A stretch of 64,000 bases of DNA from Cupriavidus cauae (GTDB lineage: Bacteria; Pseudomonadota; Gammaproteobacteria; Burkholderiales; Burkholderiaceae). Below, one piece after another: positions 8,304 to 17,167 of the stretch (within the stretch, counting starts at the first letter, position 1; the number at the start of each line of letters is the position of its first letter). The notes under the pieces were generated by a model. The model was not told the origin of the DNA, did not search any database, and worked only from the letters and a program-made list of their open reading frames with translations. Both the position numbers and the translations under genes were made by a program. The stretch spans positions 1 through 64,000 of the forward strand of contig NZ_VWRN01000060.1 of assembly GCF_008632125.1 (NCBI RefSeq), read 5' to 3'.

Positions 8304-9887
8304 ATGGACACGAACGCAATCGACACCACCTACGGCGCCAACAGCGCCAGCAGCGCCACCAACAGCACCGCAAACCACACCGCTTCCAAAGTCAGCCGCC
8401 GCCTGCAGCAGGCCACCGCTCCCGAAGTGTGCGAGCTGATCTACCTGCCACGGCTGAACCGCGATTTCGCCAGCGGTTTCCCTTATCTCACCGACATCAA
8501 CCAGGCCCATCTGCTGATGCTGCATGCCGCCGGGCTGGTGCCGCGCGCGATGGCGGCGCGGATCGCGCGGGCGTTGGAGGAGATCGAACGCGCGGGCCCC
8601 GACGCGGTGCCGCTCGACCCGGCGCGCGAAGACGCGTACTTCAACTACGAAGCGCAGCTGATGCAGACCGCGGGCGCCGACGCCGGCGGCCGGCTCCATG
8701 TGGCACGCAGCCGCAACGACATCCTCGCCACGCATGATCGGCTGCGCGCCCGCGATGCCGGGCTGGCGCTGCTCGAGGCCATCCAGGCCTTGCGCGCGAC
8801 CACGCTGACGATGGCGCGGCAGCACGCCGACACGGTGATGCCGGGCTACACGCATCTGCAGGCGGCGCAGCCGATCACCTACGGCTATTACCTCGTCGGT
8901 CTGGCCGACGCCTTTGCCCGCGATGCCGAACGGCTGCTGCGCGCACTCGATGCGCTCGATGCCTGCCCGCTCGGTGCCGGTGCGCTCGCGGGTACCGCCT
9001 TCCCGATCCAGCGCGAGGAAACCGCACGGTTGCTCGGGTTCTCGCGCTGCGTCGCCAACGGGCTCGACGCGGTGGCATCGCGCGATTTCGCCTGGGAGAT
9101 GATGTCGGCGATGACGATCGCCGCCGTCGGCTGGAGCCGCATCGCACAGGACTATTTCGTCTGGTCGACGCCGGAATTCGGCCTGATCGACTTCCCCGAC
9201 AGCGTGGCCGGGACGTCGAGCATCATGCCTCAGAAAAAGAACCCGGTCGTGCTCGAATACCTGAAGGGCAAGGGCGCGCATCTGACCGGCCTGCTGACCG
9301 CCGCGTTGTCGACGGTCAAGGGCACCAACTTCTCGCATACCGGCGACGGCAACCGCGAGAGCATGCGCAGCTTCTGGGAATGCGCCGACGAATGCTTGCG
9401 CAGCGCCCGGCTGCTGACGCTGGTGATCGGCTCGGCCACGCCGCTGCGCGACAACATGCTGCTGCGCGCGCGCCGGGACTTCTCCGCGGCCACCGATCTT
9501 GCCGATGCACTGGTGCGCGAGGCCAATCTGTCATTCCGCGAGGCGCACCATATCGTCGGCGCCGTGGTGCGCCAGGCGCTGGACGCGCAACTGCCCGCCG
9601 ACCGCATCACCAGCGACATGGTGGACATCGCCGCGCGCCAGCAGATCGGCCGCGCGATCGGCCTGAGCGAAGAGGCGGTGCAGCGCTGCCTGGACCCGGT
9701 GCAGGGTGTCCGCGCCCGCATGGCCGCCGGCGGTCCGTCGCCCACGCTGGTGCGCGCGCGTCTCGTCACGATGCAGGCAGAGCTCGACGCGGCCGCCGCG
9801 GAACTGGCGGCGCGGCGGCGGGCCGTCGCCAGCGCCCGCGCAACGCTCAAGCGCGAAAACGCCGCGCTCGCCGCGACCCCGGCCTGA
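8304..9887 (+). CDS. Argininosuccinate-lyase-like protein (fumarase/aspartase superfamily)
   Basis: 527 residues from ATG 8304, longer than typical ArgH (~460) because of a Ser/Thr/Asn-rich N-terminal ~30 residues and an Ala/Arg-rich tail. The superfamily signature GTSSIMPQKKNP is intact, as are SRNDI, GYTHLQAAQPI and TVKGTNFSHTGDGN. These enzymes cleave a C-N bond by beta-elimination, releasing fumarate. The setting (own LysR, aspartate-racemase-like neighbour, nearby Bug receptor, no arg genes) argues against a housekeeping ArgH. It favours a catabolic C-N lyase acting on an N-substituted aspartate, as known for EDDS and iminodisuccinate lyases. That substrate idea is inference. No good ribosome site is visible. 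Confidence 0.8.
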   Translation: MDTNAIDTTYGANSASSATNSTANHTASKVSRRLQQATAPEVCELIYLPRLNRDFASGFPYLTDINQAHLLMLHAAGLVPRAMAARIARALEEIERAGPDAVPLDPAREDAYFNYEAQLMQTAGADAGGRLHVARSRNDILATHDRLRARDAGLALLEAIQALRATTLTMARQHADTVMPGYTHLQAAQPITYGYYLVGLADAFARDAERLLRALDALDACPLGAGALAGTAFPIQREETARLLGFSRCVANGLDAVASRDFAWEMMSAMTIAAVGWSRIAQDYFVWSTPEFGLIDFPDSVAGTSSIMPQKKNPVVLEYLKGKGAHLTGLLTAALSTVKGTNFSHTGDGNRESMRSFWECADECLRSARLLTLVIGSATPLRDNMLLRARRDFSAATDLADALVREANLSFREAHHIVGAVVRQALDAQLPADRITSDMVDIAARQQIGRAIGLSEEAVQRCLDPVQGVRARMAAGGPSPTLVRARLVTMQAELDAAAAELAARRRAVASARATLKRENAALAATPA

Positions 9888-9927
9888 GAGACCGGCCGCG
9901 CGCAACGTCGCGCCGGCAGAAACGAAA

Positions 9928-9948
9928 CCGCCGGCTCGAAGCCGGCGG
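9928..9948. terminator. Hairpin between convergent genes
   Basis: Stem CCGCCGGC/GCCGGCGG (8 bp, 5-nt loop) between the lyase-like gene and the convergent DUF1059 gene. There is no T-run; probably a weak bidirectional terminator. Confidence 0.4.
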
Positions 9949-9983
9949 GTCATCGTGATCGCCATCGGCGCTGCCGGCGCCCA

Positions 9984-10178
9984 TCATGCCGGCGGCGCGC
10001 CTTCCTTGAAGGCTGCCTTCAGCTGCTCGCGCAGCTGCGGCGAATCGTCATGATGATGGACCTCCACCGCATGCTGCACCGCGGCCTCCAGCAGTTCTTC
10101 CTCGCTGTCGGCGCTGATCGCCACCGTGCACTTGGTGTCGCTGGGAATTTCCCGGCAATCGATATATTTGCGTCCCAT
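9984..10178 (-). CDS. DUF1059 small protein
   Basis: 64 residues starting at MGRKYIDCREIP; AGGAGG stands at ideal distance upstream of ATG 10178, deciding against a longer N-terminus. DUF1059 proteins are short, often with an N-terminal YIDCRE motif, an acidic middle and a His-rich HAVEVHHHD segment, as here. Function unknown; the conserved Cys and His residues suggest metal or redox involvement. It lies 123 bp after the LeuD-like gene on the same strand and may be the last gene of the bug-leuC-leuD transcript, although its strong ribosome site would also suit independent expression. Confidence 0.8.
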   Translation of the reverse strand: MGRKYIDCREIPSDTKCTVAISADSEEELLEAAVQHAVEVHHHDDSPQLREQLKAAFKEGAPPA

Positions 10179-10301
10179 TGCTGCCTCCTGACGCTGCCTG
10201 CATGAAATGGCGGATCGAGGTCCGCCCAGGCGCCGCCGGCGCGACACCGGTCAAGGCCGGCGGGCTGCATTGAGTATAGGCAGGCGGCAGGCAATCGATG
10301 C

Positions 10302-10952
10302 TTACCGGGCGCTACCGCCGAGCCGTCGGCGCGTCACCGCGGCGATGTCGCGCGTCCAAGGCTCGGCGGCCCAGCGCCGCTCGGCGAAGGCCTCGACTTG
10401 CTGCCGATACGCCAGCGACAGGCCGATGATGTCCAGCCCCTGCAGGAACATCTCGCGATGGCGCGCCGACAGCGTAAAGCCGGCATCGAAGCCCTCGGCG
10501 TGCACCCGCATCGCTTCGATGTCGATGCCGACCGGACCACCGTCGCTGGCCTCGACGATCTCCATCAGCGCGGCGACCTGCTCCGGCGGCAGCATCACCA
10601 GCAGCAGCCGGTTGTTCATCGCGTTCGAATAGAAGATCTCGCCGAAGCTCGGCGCGATCACCGCGCGGATGCCGTACTGCTGCAAACCCCAGACCGCATG
10701 CTCGCGGCTCGAGCCGCAACCGAAGTTGGAGCCGCCGATCAGGATCGACGTGCCGACGTATTGCGGGCGATTGAGCACGAAGTCGGCGCGCGGCTCGCCC
10801 TTCGCGTCGAAGCGCAGGTCGTACAGCAGCCCTTGCGCCAGCCCCGATTTGTCGATGCCGCGCAGGAACTGCTTCGGCATGATCTGGTCGGTGTCCAGGT
10901 TCTCGATGCGGATCGCCGCGGCCTTGCCGTCGATACGAAGCGGTTCAGTCAT
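10302..10952 (-). CDS. 3-isopropylmalate dehydratase small subunit-like (LeuD family)
   Basis: 216 residues from ATG 10952, preceded by a GGAG ribosome site; a longer start at 10976 would overlap the upstream gene more deeply. Carries the swivel-domain signature of aconitase small subunits: NLDTDQIMPKQFL near the N-terminus and IGGSNFGCGSSREHAVW mid-protein. It forms a heterodimer with the LeuC-like protein, whose stop lies 8 bp inside this gene, implying translational coupling. No leuA or leuB is near and a Bug receptor precedes the pair. A (de)hydratase for an imported C4-C6 hydroxy-acid seems likelier than leucine synthesis; that is inference. Confidence 0.85.
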   Translation of the reverse strand: MTEPLRIDGKAAAIRIENLDTDQIMPKQFLRGIDKSGLAQGLLYDLRFDAKGEPRADFVLNRPQYVGTSILIGGSNFGCGSSREHAVWGLQQYGIRAVIAPSFGEIFYSNAMNNRLLLVMLPPEQVAALMEIVEASDGGPVGIDIEAMRVHAEGFDAGFTLSARHREMFLQGLDIIGLSLAYRQQVEAFAERRWAAEPWTRDIAAVTRRRLGGSAR

Positions 10953-12363
10953 GGTGGCGCTCCAGTGCGCGTACATCGGTGATGCGGCCAGTCACGGCGG
11001 CGGCGGCCGCCATCGCAGGGCTCATCAGATGGGTGATCGCCCCCCTGCCCTGCCGGCCTTCGAAATTGCGGTTGGTGGTCGAGGCGCAGCGCACGCCGGC
11101 CTCCAGCACGTCGTCGTTCATCGCCAGGCACATCGAGCAGCCCGGCTGCCGCCATTCGAAGCCGGCGTCGATCAGCAGCGCGGCGATGCCCTCGGCCTCG
11201 GCCTGCGCCTTGACCGCGCCCGAGCCGGGCACCACCATCGCGCGTACCCCGTCCGCCACGCGCCGGCCGCGCACCACCTGGGCCACCGCACGCAAGTCCT
11301 CGATGCGGGCGTTGGTGCAGGAGCCGATGAACACATGTTGGATCGGCGTGCCGGCGATCGGCGCGCGGGGCTCCAGGCGCGTATAGGACAGCGCCTGTTC
11401 GGTGCTGCGGCGTGCGGGGCCCTCCGGTTGTTCCAGCGGATCGGGGATCCGTCCGCCCACCGGCACGACCTGATCCGGGCTTGTGCCCCAGGTGACATGC
11501 GGCGCCACGTCGCTGGCATCAAAACGGTGTTCGACGTCGAAGGCCGCGCCGGCATCGCTGCGCAGTGCGCGCCAGGCGGCAAGCGCCTGCGGCTGCAGTT
11601 CCTCATCGATATCCGGCGCGCGTTGCAGCACGTACTCGATGGCGGTGGCGTCGGGCGCGATCAGCGCGCCGCGCGCGCCGGCCTCGACCGCCATATTGCA
11701 CAGCGTGAAGCGGGCCTCGACGCTGAGCGATTCGATCGCGCTGCCGCAGAACTCGACCACATAGCCGCGTGCGCCCTGCGCGCCGATCCGGCCGATGATC
11801 ATCAGTACCAGGTCCTTGGCCGTGGTGCCGGCCGGCAGCGTGCCGTCGACGCGAATCCGCATGTCCTTTGCCAGCCGGTAGACCAGCGTCTGCGTCGCCA
11901 GCACATGCTCGACCTCCGAGGTGCCGATGCCGAAGCCGAGCGCACCCAGCGCCCCATAGGTGGTGGTATGGCTGTCGCCGCAGATCACCACCATGCCGGG
12001 CCGGATCATGCCGTGCTCGGGCGCGACCACATGCTCGATGCCCTGCAGCCGGTCGTTGGTATCGAACAGCGCAATCCCGTGCCGGTCGCAGTTGGCCTTC
12101 AGGTTGCTCGCCTGCAGGGCCGACGCAGGGTCGGCAATCACGCGGATCGCGCCGGGATGCGTCGGGATGATATGGCTGACCACGGCGACGTTCTGCCCCG
12201 GCATCAGCACCGGCCGGCCCTGCTCGTGCAGGCCGGCGAAGGCCTGCGGGCTGGTGTACTCGTTCATCAGATGCAGATCGCAGAACAGCAGGACGTTGTC
12301 GTCGTCCAGTCTGGCGACCGTATGCGAATCGACCAGCTTGCGATATAGCGTGCGGGGAATCAT
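10945..12363 (-). CDS. 3-isopropylmalate dehydratase large subunit-like (LeuC family)
   Basis: 472 residues, the standard LeuC length. Aconitase-superfamily features are present: DSHT near the N-terminus, CGDSHTTTYGALGALGFGIG, and the three 4Fe-4S ligands in GSCTNARIEDL and PGCSMCLAM. Isomerises 2-/3-hydroxy acids through dehydration and rehydration together with the adjacent small subunit. Expressed after a Bug-type receptor gene (79-bp gap) and overlapping the LeuD-like gene. Probably a paralogue of the biosynthetic enzyme, because the leu operon context is absent; the true substrate is open. Confidence 0.87.
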   Translation of the reverse strand: MIPRTLYRKLVDSHTVARLDDDNVLLFCDLHLMNEYTSPQAFAGLHEQGRPVLMPGQNVAVVSHIIPTHPGAIRVIADPASALQASNLKANCDRHGIALFDTNDRLQGIEHVVAPEHGMIRPGMVVICGDSHTTTYGALGALGFGIGTSEVEHVLATQTLVYRLAKDMRIRVDGTLPAGTTAKDLVLMIIGRIGAQGARGYVVEFCGSAIESLSVEARFTLCNMAVEAGARGALIAPDATAIEYVLQRAPDIDEELQPQALAAWRALRSDAGAAFDVEHRFDASDVAPHVTWGTSPDQVVPVGGRIPDPLEQPEGPARRSTEQALSYTRLEPRAPIAGTPIQHVFIGSCTNARIEDLRAVAQVVRGRRVADGVRAMVVPGSGAVKAQAEAEGIAALLIDAGFEWRQPGCSMCLAMNDDVLEAGVRCASTTNRNFEGRQGRGAITHLMSPAMAAAAAVTGRITDVRALERHHD

Positions 12364-12431
12364 GCAGGGTTCCGAATGAGGCGATATGTCATGCCGCGAT
12401 GTTCCGCGGCGCCTGTCGCGGGCAATGTGCC

Positions 12432-12445
12432 TGGCTTATGGCTTA
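12432..12445 (-). repeat. Two 7-bp repeats starting at the stop codon of the Bug gene
   Basis: On the coding strand TAAGCCA TAAGCCA; the first TAA (12445-12443) is the stop of the receptor gene. Short, but identical in design to the flgD case (TAATCGG twice). Confidence 0.6.
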
Positions 12446-13417
12446 CTCCGCCGAGATGCCGCGCTCCTTGATCAGCCTGGCCCACAGCGGCATTTCCTTG
12501 GCGAGGCGGGCGCGGGCCTGCTCCGGCGTGGACGGCATCGGATCGAAGCCCTCGCGCACCATGCGGGCCTTCAGTGCCGGCGCGTTCAACGCGGTATTTA
12601 GCGCGGCGTTCAGCTTGGCAATCACCGGCTGCGGCGTGCCGGCCGGGGCGAACACCATGAACCACGTCTCGAAGGCATAGCCCGGCAGGCCCGCCTCGGC
12701 GATGGTGGGCACATCGGGCATCAGCGGCGAGCGCTTGGGTCCGGTCACGCCGATCGCGCGCAGCTTGCCGGCCTGCACCTGCTGCTGCGCGGCGGACAGC
12801 ACCGGGAAGCTCATGTTGACCTGGCCGGCGATGGTGTCCATCAGCGCCGGACCGCCACCGCGATACGGGATATGTTCGATCGGCACATTGGCCACGCTCT
12901 TGAACAACTCGGCCGCCATATGGAAGGTGCTGCCCGGGCCCGCCGATCCATAGGTGTACTTGCCGGGCTGGGCCTTCAGCATCGACAGCAGCCCCTTCAG
13001 GTCCTTGGCCGGCAGCTGGTTGTTGACCACCAGCACATGCTGGGAGCTCGCCACCATGCCGATCGGCGCCAGGTCCTTCTGCGTGTCGTACGGCATCTTC
13101 GCGAACAGCGACGGATTGATCGCCAGCGACACCGTCTGCAGGCCGATCGTGTAGCCATCGCCGGCCGCCTTGGCTACCGCATCGACGCCGATATTGCCGC
13201 CGGCGCCGCCCTTGTTCTCGATCACGATGGTGCCGCCGAGCGCCTTGGCCCATTCGTCGGCGACGAGCCGCGCCGCGATATCGGCGCTGCCGCCCGGCGC
13301 GTAGGGCACCACCAGCTTGATCGGCCGCTCGGGATAGCCCTGCGCATACGCGCCCGCGGCGACGACCGTGCTACCGAAAGCCAGCGTCAGGCCGGCGCAA
13401 AGGAGTTGCAGTTTCAT
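12443..13417 (-). CDS. Bug/TctC-family periplasmic solute-binding protein
   Basis: 324 residues. Signal peptide of about 25 residues ends at AYA, then YPERPIKLVVPYAPGGSADI, the family hallmark. Other Bug motifs: GGTIVIENKGGAGGNIG, YDTQKDLAPI, GSAGPGSTFHMAAELF, HIPYRGGGPALMD. These proteins bind carboxylates in the periplasm for tripartite tricarboxylate transporters; most Bug genes lack linked membrane subunits, as here. It is first in a probable operon with the LeuC/LeuD-like genes and divergent from a LysR gene at 13610. Its ligand is therefore probably the dehydratase substrate or a precursor. Confidence 0.92.
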   Translation of the reverse strand: MKLQLLCAGLTLAFGSTVVAAGAYAQGYPERPIKLVVPYAPGGSADIAARLVADEWAKALGGTIVIENKGGAGGNIGVDAVAKAAGDGYTIGLQTVSLAINPSLFAKMPYDTQKDLAPIGMVASSQHVLVVNNQLPAKDLKGLLSMLKAQPGKYTYGSAGPGSTFHMAAELFKSVANVPIEHIPYRGGGPALMDTIAGQVNMSFPVLSAAQQQVQAGKLRAIGVTGPKRSPLMPDVPTIAEAGLPGYAFETWFMVFAPAGTPQPVIAKLNAALNTALNAPALKARMVREGFDPMPSTPEQARARLAKEMPLWARLIKERGISAE

Positions 13418-13440
13418 CGTTGTCTCCGTCCACTCGGGGG

Positions 13441-13486
13441 TTCGTTGTTGATTTCGTTATTGGTTTCGTTGTTGGTCTTGTTGTGG
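13441..13486. repeat. 12-bp tandem repeats in the bug/LysR intergenic region
   Basis: Units ttcgttgttgat, ttcgttattggt and ttcgttgttggt follow directly, with a partial fourth. They lie 24 bp upstream of the receptor gene start, in its probable leader or promoter. Confidence 0.8.
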
Positions 13487-13513
13487 AAGGCATCGTATCA
13501 TTGATGAAAACCA

Positions 13514-13537
13514 GCATAATTTCCGGCCGGATCATGC
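13514..13537. promoter_or_regulatory. Candidate LysR operator
   Basis: Interrupted dyad GCAT...TCCGGCCGGA...ATGC between the divergent Bug and LysR genes, about 75 bp from the LysR start. Weak evidence, based on symmetry and position only. Confidence 0.3.
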
Positions 13538-13609
13538 TTGATTAACTGCGATTCACGAATCACCACTCCCGTCGGTCGCTCGGCTCCCCCTCCACCAGAT
13601 CCACCCTTC

Positions 13610-14536
13610 ATGGACGGCTTCTCCGATCTCGCCTTCTTCGCCACCGTCAACAAGCACGGCAGCCTGGCCGCCGCCGCGCAGCAACTCGGCGTCACGCCCC
13701 CGGCGGTCAGCAAGCGCCTGGCCGCGCTCGAGCGGCGCCTCGGCGTGCGCCTGCTGCAACGGACCACGCGCCGGCTCAGCCTGACGCCCGAGGGCGAGAC
13801 CTATCTGGTCGAAGGCGCGCGCGTGCTCGCCGAACTGGAGGCGCTGGAGCGCACCGTGGCGGGCAGCGGCGCGACGCCGCACGGTCTGTTGCGGATCAGT
13901 GCGACGCTGGGCTTTGGCCGCCGGTATATCGCGCCGGCACTGTCCGCCTTCGCGCGGCTGCATCCGCGCGTCGAGGTGCAGCTGCATCTGAGCGACCGCC
14001 CGGTCAATCTGGTCGAACAGGGCTTCGATGCGTCGGTCCGCTTCGGGGAGTTGCCGGACGCGCGGCTGACTGCGCGGCTGCTGGCCAACAATCGCCGCCT
14101 GCTGTGCGCCACCCCTGCGTATCTGAAGGCCGCCGGCACGCCGGCCACGCCGCAGGACTTGACGCGGCATCAGTGCATCTTCATTCGCGAGAGCGACGAG
14201 ACGTTCGGCACCTGGCATTTGCGCAGCGGCACGCGGCAGGAGACCGTCAAGGTGCGCGGCCCACTGAGCACCAACGACGGGGAATCGGCGCTGGGCTGGG
14301 CGCGCGAAGGGCATGGCATCCTGGTGCGTTCGGAATGGGATGTGGCGCCGCTATTGCGCAGCGGAGAGCTGCAGCCGGTGCTGAAGGAATGGAGCCTGCC
14401 GAACGCCGATATCTACATCGTGTTCCCGACGCGCAGCCATCTGTCGGCGAAGACGCGCGCGCTGGTCGATTTCCTGCTGCAACGCTTTGCCGCGCACCGG
14501 CGCGTGGATAGCGGCGCGGCGCACAACGGCTGGTGA
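13610..14536 (+). CDS. LysR-type transcriptional regulator
   Basis: 308 residues from ATG 13610 (MDGFSDLAFFATVNKHGS), the normal start for this subclass; the frame extends 24 residues upstream without homology. The winged helix-turn-helix (AAAAQQLGVTPPAVSKRLAA) and a C-terminal effector domain of the LysR 'LTTR-8' type (CrgA-like, with LTRHQCIFIRES) are evident. Divergent from the bug-leuC-leuD operon, which it probably regulates. Convergent with the MFS gene downstream. Confidence 0.88.
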   Translation: MDGFSDLAFFATVNKHGSLAAAAQQLGVTPPAVSKRLAALERRLGVRLLQRTTRRLSLTPEGETYLVEGARVLAELEALERTVAGSGATPHGLLRISATLGFGRRYIAPALSAFARLHPRVEVQLHLSDRPVNLVEQGFDASVRFGELPDARLTARLLANNRRLLCATPAYLKAAGTPATPQDLTRHQCIFIRESDETFGTWHLRSGTRQETVKVRGPLSTNDGESALGWAREGHGILVRSEWDVAPLLRSGELQPVLKEWSLPNADIYIVFPTRSHLSAKTRALVDFLLQRFAAHRRVDSGAAHNGW

Positions 14537-14564
14537 GGGTGACGGCGGCGTGCCGGCGCGTTTA

Positions 14565-14594
14565 GTCGCACTCAGTCGCACTCAGTCGTGCTCA
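14565..14594 (-). repeat. Three 10-bp repeats starting at the MFS gene stop codon
   Basis: On the coding (minus) strand TGAGCACGAC, TGAGTGCGAC, TGAGTGCGAC, then TAAACGCGCC. The first TGA (14594-14592) is the stop of the MFS gene. Confidence 0.9.
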
Positions 14595-16049
14595 GTCGAG
14601 ATACGGCCGCAGCGGCGCCGCCACCGCCTCCAGCGGCTTGCGTTCGGCGTCGACCGCGTATCGCCACGCCAGCAGACCGGCGATGATCACCAGCGCCGCG
14701 CCGATCGCATAACCGATCGCCACCGCTTCCCGGCTGCCCGTTTCGACCAGCATGCCGAACAGCGCCGGCGCCACGAATCCACCGGCGCCGGTGCCGATCG
14801 CAAAGAAGATCGAGATGGCCAGTGCGCGGATTTCCAGCGGGAAGACCTCGCTGACCGTCAGATACGCGGAGCTTGCCGCGGCCGACGCGAGGAAGAATAC
14901 CGCCGACCAGCACAGCGCCAAGCCGCGCGCCTCGACCCAGCCCTGCACGAAGGCCCAGCCGGTCAGCGCCAGCCCCACGCCGGACAGGCAATAGGTCAGG
15001 CCGATCATCCTGCGCCGGCCGACCTGGTCGAACAGCGGGCCAAGGATCAATGGGCCAAGCACGTTGCCGAGCGCGAAGGGAAACAGATAGAGCGCCACGC
15101 GGGCATCGGGCACGGCGTAGAAGCGCGTCAGCACCAGCGCGTAGGTGAAGAAGATCGCGTTGTAGAAGAAGGCCTGCGAGATCATCAGCGCCAGCGCGAC
15201 CACGGTGCGTCTCCGATAGCGATGCAGCATCACGTCGGCGACCTCGCGCCACGGCGTCGCCTGTCCGGCGGTGCGCGGCATTTTTCGCAGCACGGTGTCG
15301 TCGCGGGCGGTATGCGCCGAATGCCCGTAGACCTCGGCCTCGATCCGCTCGACGATCCGCAGCGCCTCTTCCGGGCGGCCATGCGTCAGCAGCCAGCGCG
15401 GGCTCTCCGGCACGTCGCGCCGCACCAGCAGGATCGCCACGGCCAGGATCGCGCCCAGCGCGAAGCCCGCGCGCCAGCCCAGTTCGGGACCGAGCACGCG
15501 CGGGTCCAGCAGCACCAGGCTCAGGCCCGCACCGAGTGCCGCGCCCAGCCAGAAGCTGCCATTGATCGCGAGGCTGACGCGGCCGCGCACGCGTGCCGGC
15601 ACCAGTTCGTCGATCGCCGAATTGATCGCCGCGTATTCGCCGCCGATACCCAAGCCGGTGACGAAGCGGCATAGCGCAAAGACCGCGAAGTTCGGCGAGA
15701 AGGCGGTCGCCAGCGTCGCGCCCATATAAACCGCCAGCGTCAGCAGGAACAGCCGCTTGCGGCCAAGGCGATCGGTCAAGCGGCCGAAGATCAGCGCGCC
15801 GAGCACCGCGCCGGCGATATAGATCGAACCCGACCAGCCGAATTGCGCGGCCGACAGCCCCAGCGTATCGGGCCGCTGCAGCACGCCGCCGAGCGAGCCG
15901 ACCAGCGTGACCTCCAGACCGTCGAGCACCCATGCCACGCCGAGCGCGATCACCACGCGCCAGTGCCAGCGCGACCAGGGCAGCCCATCGAGGCGCTCGG
16001 GCAAGGCCGCCGCCGGCGCGATCGTGCTCGCCTGCGCGCGCGCCGTCAT
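14592..16049 (-). CDS. MFS transporter (sugar/aromatic-acid porter type)
   Basis: 485 residues and twelve predicted membrane helices with a long central loop. Major-facilitator motifs: GRLTDRLGRKRLFLL (loop 2-3), GLGIGGEYAAINSAIDE (helix 4-5), RDVPESPRWLL before the central loop, FDQVGRRRMIGL (loop 8-9). This pattern is that of metabolite:H+ symporters related to sugar and aromatic-acid porters. ATG 16049 overlaps the TGA of the ParB-like gene by one base (TGATG), so the two are translationally coupled. Substrate unknown. Confidence 0.85.
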   Translation of the reverse strand: MTARAQASTIAPAAALPERLDGLPWSRWHWRVVIALGVAWVLDGLEVTLVGSLGGVLQRPDTLGLSAAQFGWSGSIYIAGAVLGALIFGRLTDRLGRKRLFLLTLAVYMGATLATAFSPNFAVFALCRFVTGLGIGGEYAAINSAIDELVPARVRGRVSLAINGSFWLGAALGAGLSLVLLDPRVLGPELGWRAGFALGAILAVAILLVRRDVPESPRWLLTHGRPEEALRIVERIEAEVYGHSAHTARDDTVLRKMPRTAGQATPWREVADVMLHRYRRRTVVALALMISQAFFYNAIFFTYALVLTRFYAVPDARVALYLFPFALGNVLGPLILGPLFDQVGRRRMIGLTYCLSGVGLALTGWAFVQGWVEARGLALCWSAVFFLASAAASSAYLTVSEVFPLEIRALAISIFFAIGTGAGGFVAPALFGMLVETGSREAVAIGYAIGAALVIIAGLLAWRYAVDAERKPLEAVAAPLRPYLD

Positions 16050-16900
16050 CACGCCTTTCCGTCGGACTTGCCGGACTTGCCGGAGCCGCCGGACTTGCTG
16101 GACTTGGTGCCCTTGTCCTTGCCGATGGAACTGAGCTTCGCCTTGCCGCCAGCCTTGCCGCGAGTCTTGCCATCCTCCCGGTCATCGAGATGACCCGGCA
16201 AGCCGCGCGCCTTGCTGCTGCGCGCCAGCTTGACGGCATGCGCGAGCGCCAGCGCGAAACCGGGCACCGTGTCGAGGCGCCCGTCGATGTGGCGACGGAA
16301 GAAATCGGCCCAGCGGAAATCGGGATAGGCCTGCTTGACCTTGTCGTAGCCGCCGGCCAATTGGGCGAAGGCCTCCAGGCTGCGGTACGGATCGTCGCGC
16401 ATCTCGGCCAGCGAATGCGGCAGGGCGGCGAGCCCCTGCCGCTCGCCGTATTGATCGTAGGGATGGACCAGATGCCGGGCCTCCATCTCCAGCCAGAAGC
16501 GATCGGGCGGCAGCGCGCTCCAGTTGTGCTTGATCACCACCGGCACGCTTTCGATGCCGAGCTCATACCAGGCGCGCGCCCAGTGATGGTGGTCGATGAC
16601 GTAGAAGGCCGGGCCGGGGCCGATCACGACATGGATGCGATGCCGCTCCAGCAGCTCGATCTGCTTGCGGCCCTGATGGCGCAGGGTCACGTCCATCTTG
16701 CTCTGGACGTGATACAGGCCAACGGTCATTTGCGTGGGCCGCAATTGCCTGACGGGCAGCGTGACACGCGCACCCTTGCGCCAAACCTCGCCGGTCAGCG
16801 CTTCGGCCGGCGGCACCGGCACGGCCCCGCTGGCCGCCGTCCTGTCGTCGGCCGATTCCAGAGTGTCGCGCAACCGGGCGGTCTCGCCGATGCGTTTCAT
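16049..16900 (-). CDS. ParB-like nuclease-fold protein (ParBc_2-type)
   Basis: 283 residues from ATG 16900, chosen because AGGGAGG precedes it; earlier in-frame ATGs lack a ribosome site. Residues ~40-150 carry a ParB/sulfiredoxin-like fold: LRPTQMTVGLYHV, then YVIDHHHWARAWYELGIESVPV. The C-terminal ~60 residues are a basic, low-complexity Lys/Ser/Gly tail (SGGSGKSGKSDGKA). Homologues are annotated as 'ParB-like putative nuclease', often without demonstrated activity. One-base stop/start overlap with the downstream MFS gene is unexpected for a nuclease and suggests an enzymatic or regulatory role tied to transport. It is divergent from the UDG-like gene across the inverted-repeat array. Confidence 0.75.
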   Translation of the reverse strand: MKRIGETARLRDTLESADDRTAASGAVPVPPAEALTGEVWRKGARVTLPVRQLRPTQMTVGLYHVQSKMDVTLRHQGRKQIELLERHRIHVVIGPGPAFYVIDHHHWARAWYELGIESVPVVIKHNWSALPPDRFWLEMEARHLVHPYDQYGERQGLAALPHSLAEMRDDPYRSLEAFAQLAGGYDKVKQAYPDFRWADFFRRHIDGRLDTVPGFALALAHAVKLARSSKARGLPGHLDDREDGKTRGKAGGKAKLSSIGKDKGTKSSKSGGSGKSGKSDGKA

Positions 16901-17167
16901 TGCCTTGCCTCCCTTGCGACCGTCTTGCCGTGGCTTCATGCGGGCCTTTTGGTGGTTCGCTGATGACCGGGGCGGGGCAAGAAGCATGCCGTCGGGCCCC
17001 GGTCCTCCGGTGGGCGCTCTCAAACCGCGATACTGCCGGTACGCGGTTGGCACGTTGTGAGCCGTACATCGCTTTGCAACGCAGATTGTAAAAGGTTCAG
17101 GTGCTGCTCGCACCGCCCTGGGCCCACAACGGCCCCCGTCAACGCCGGGCTACTCGTCACCGCGTAG

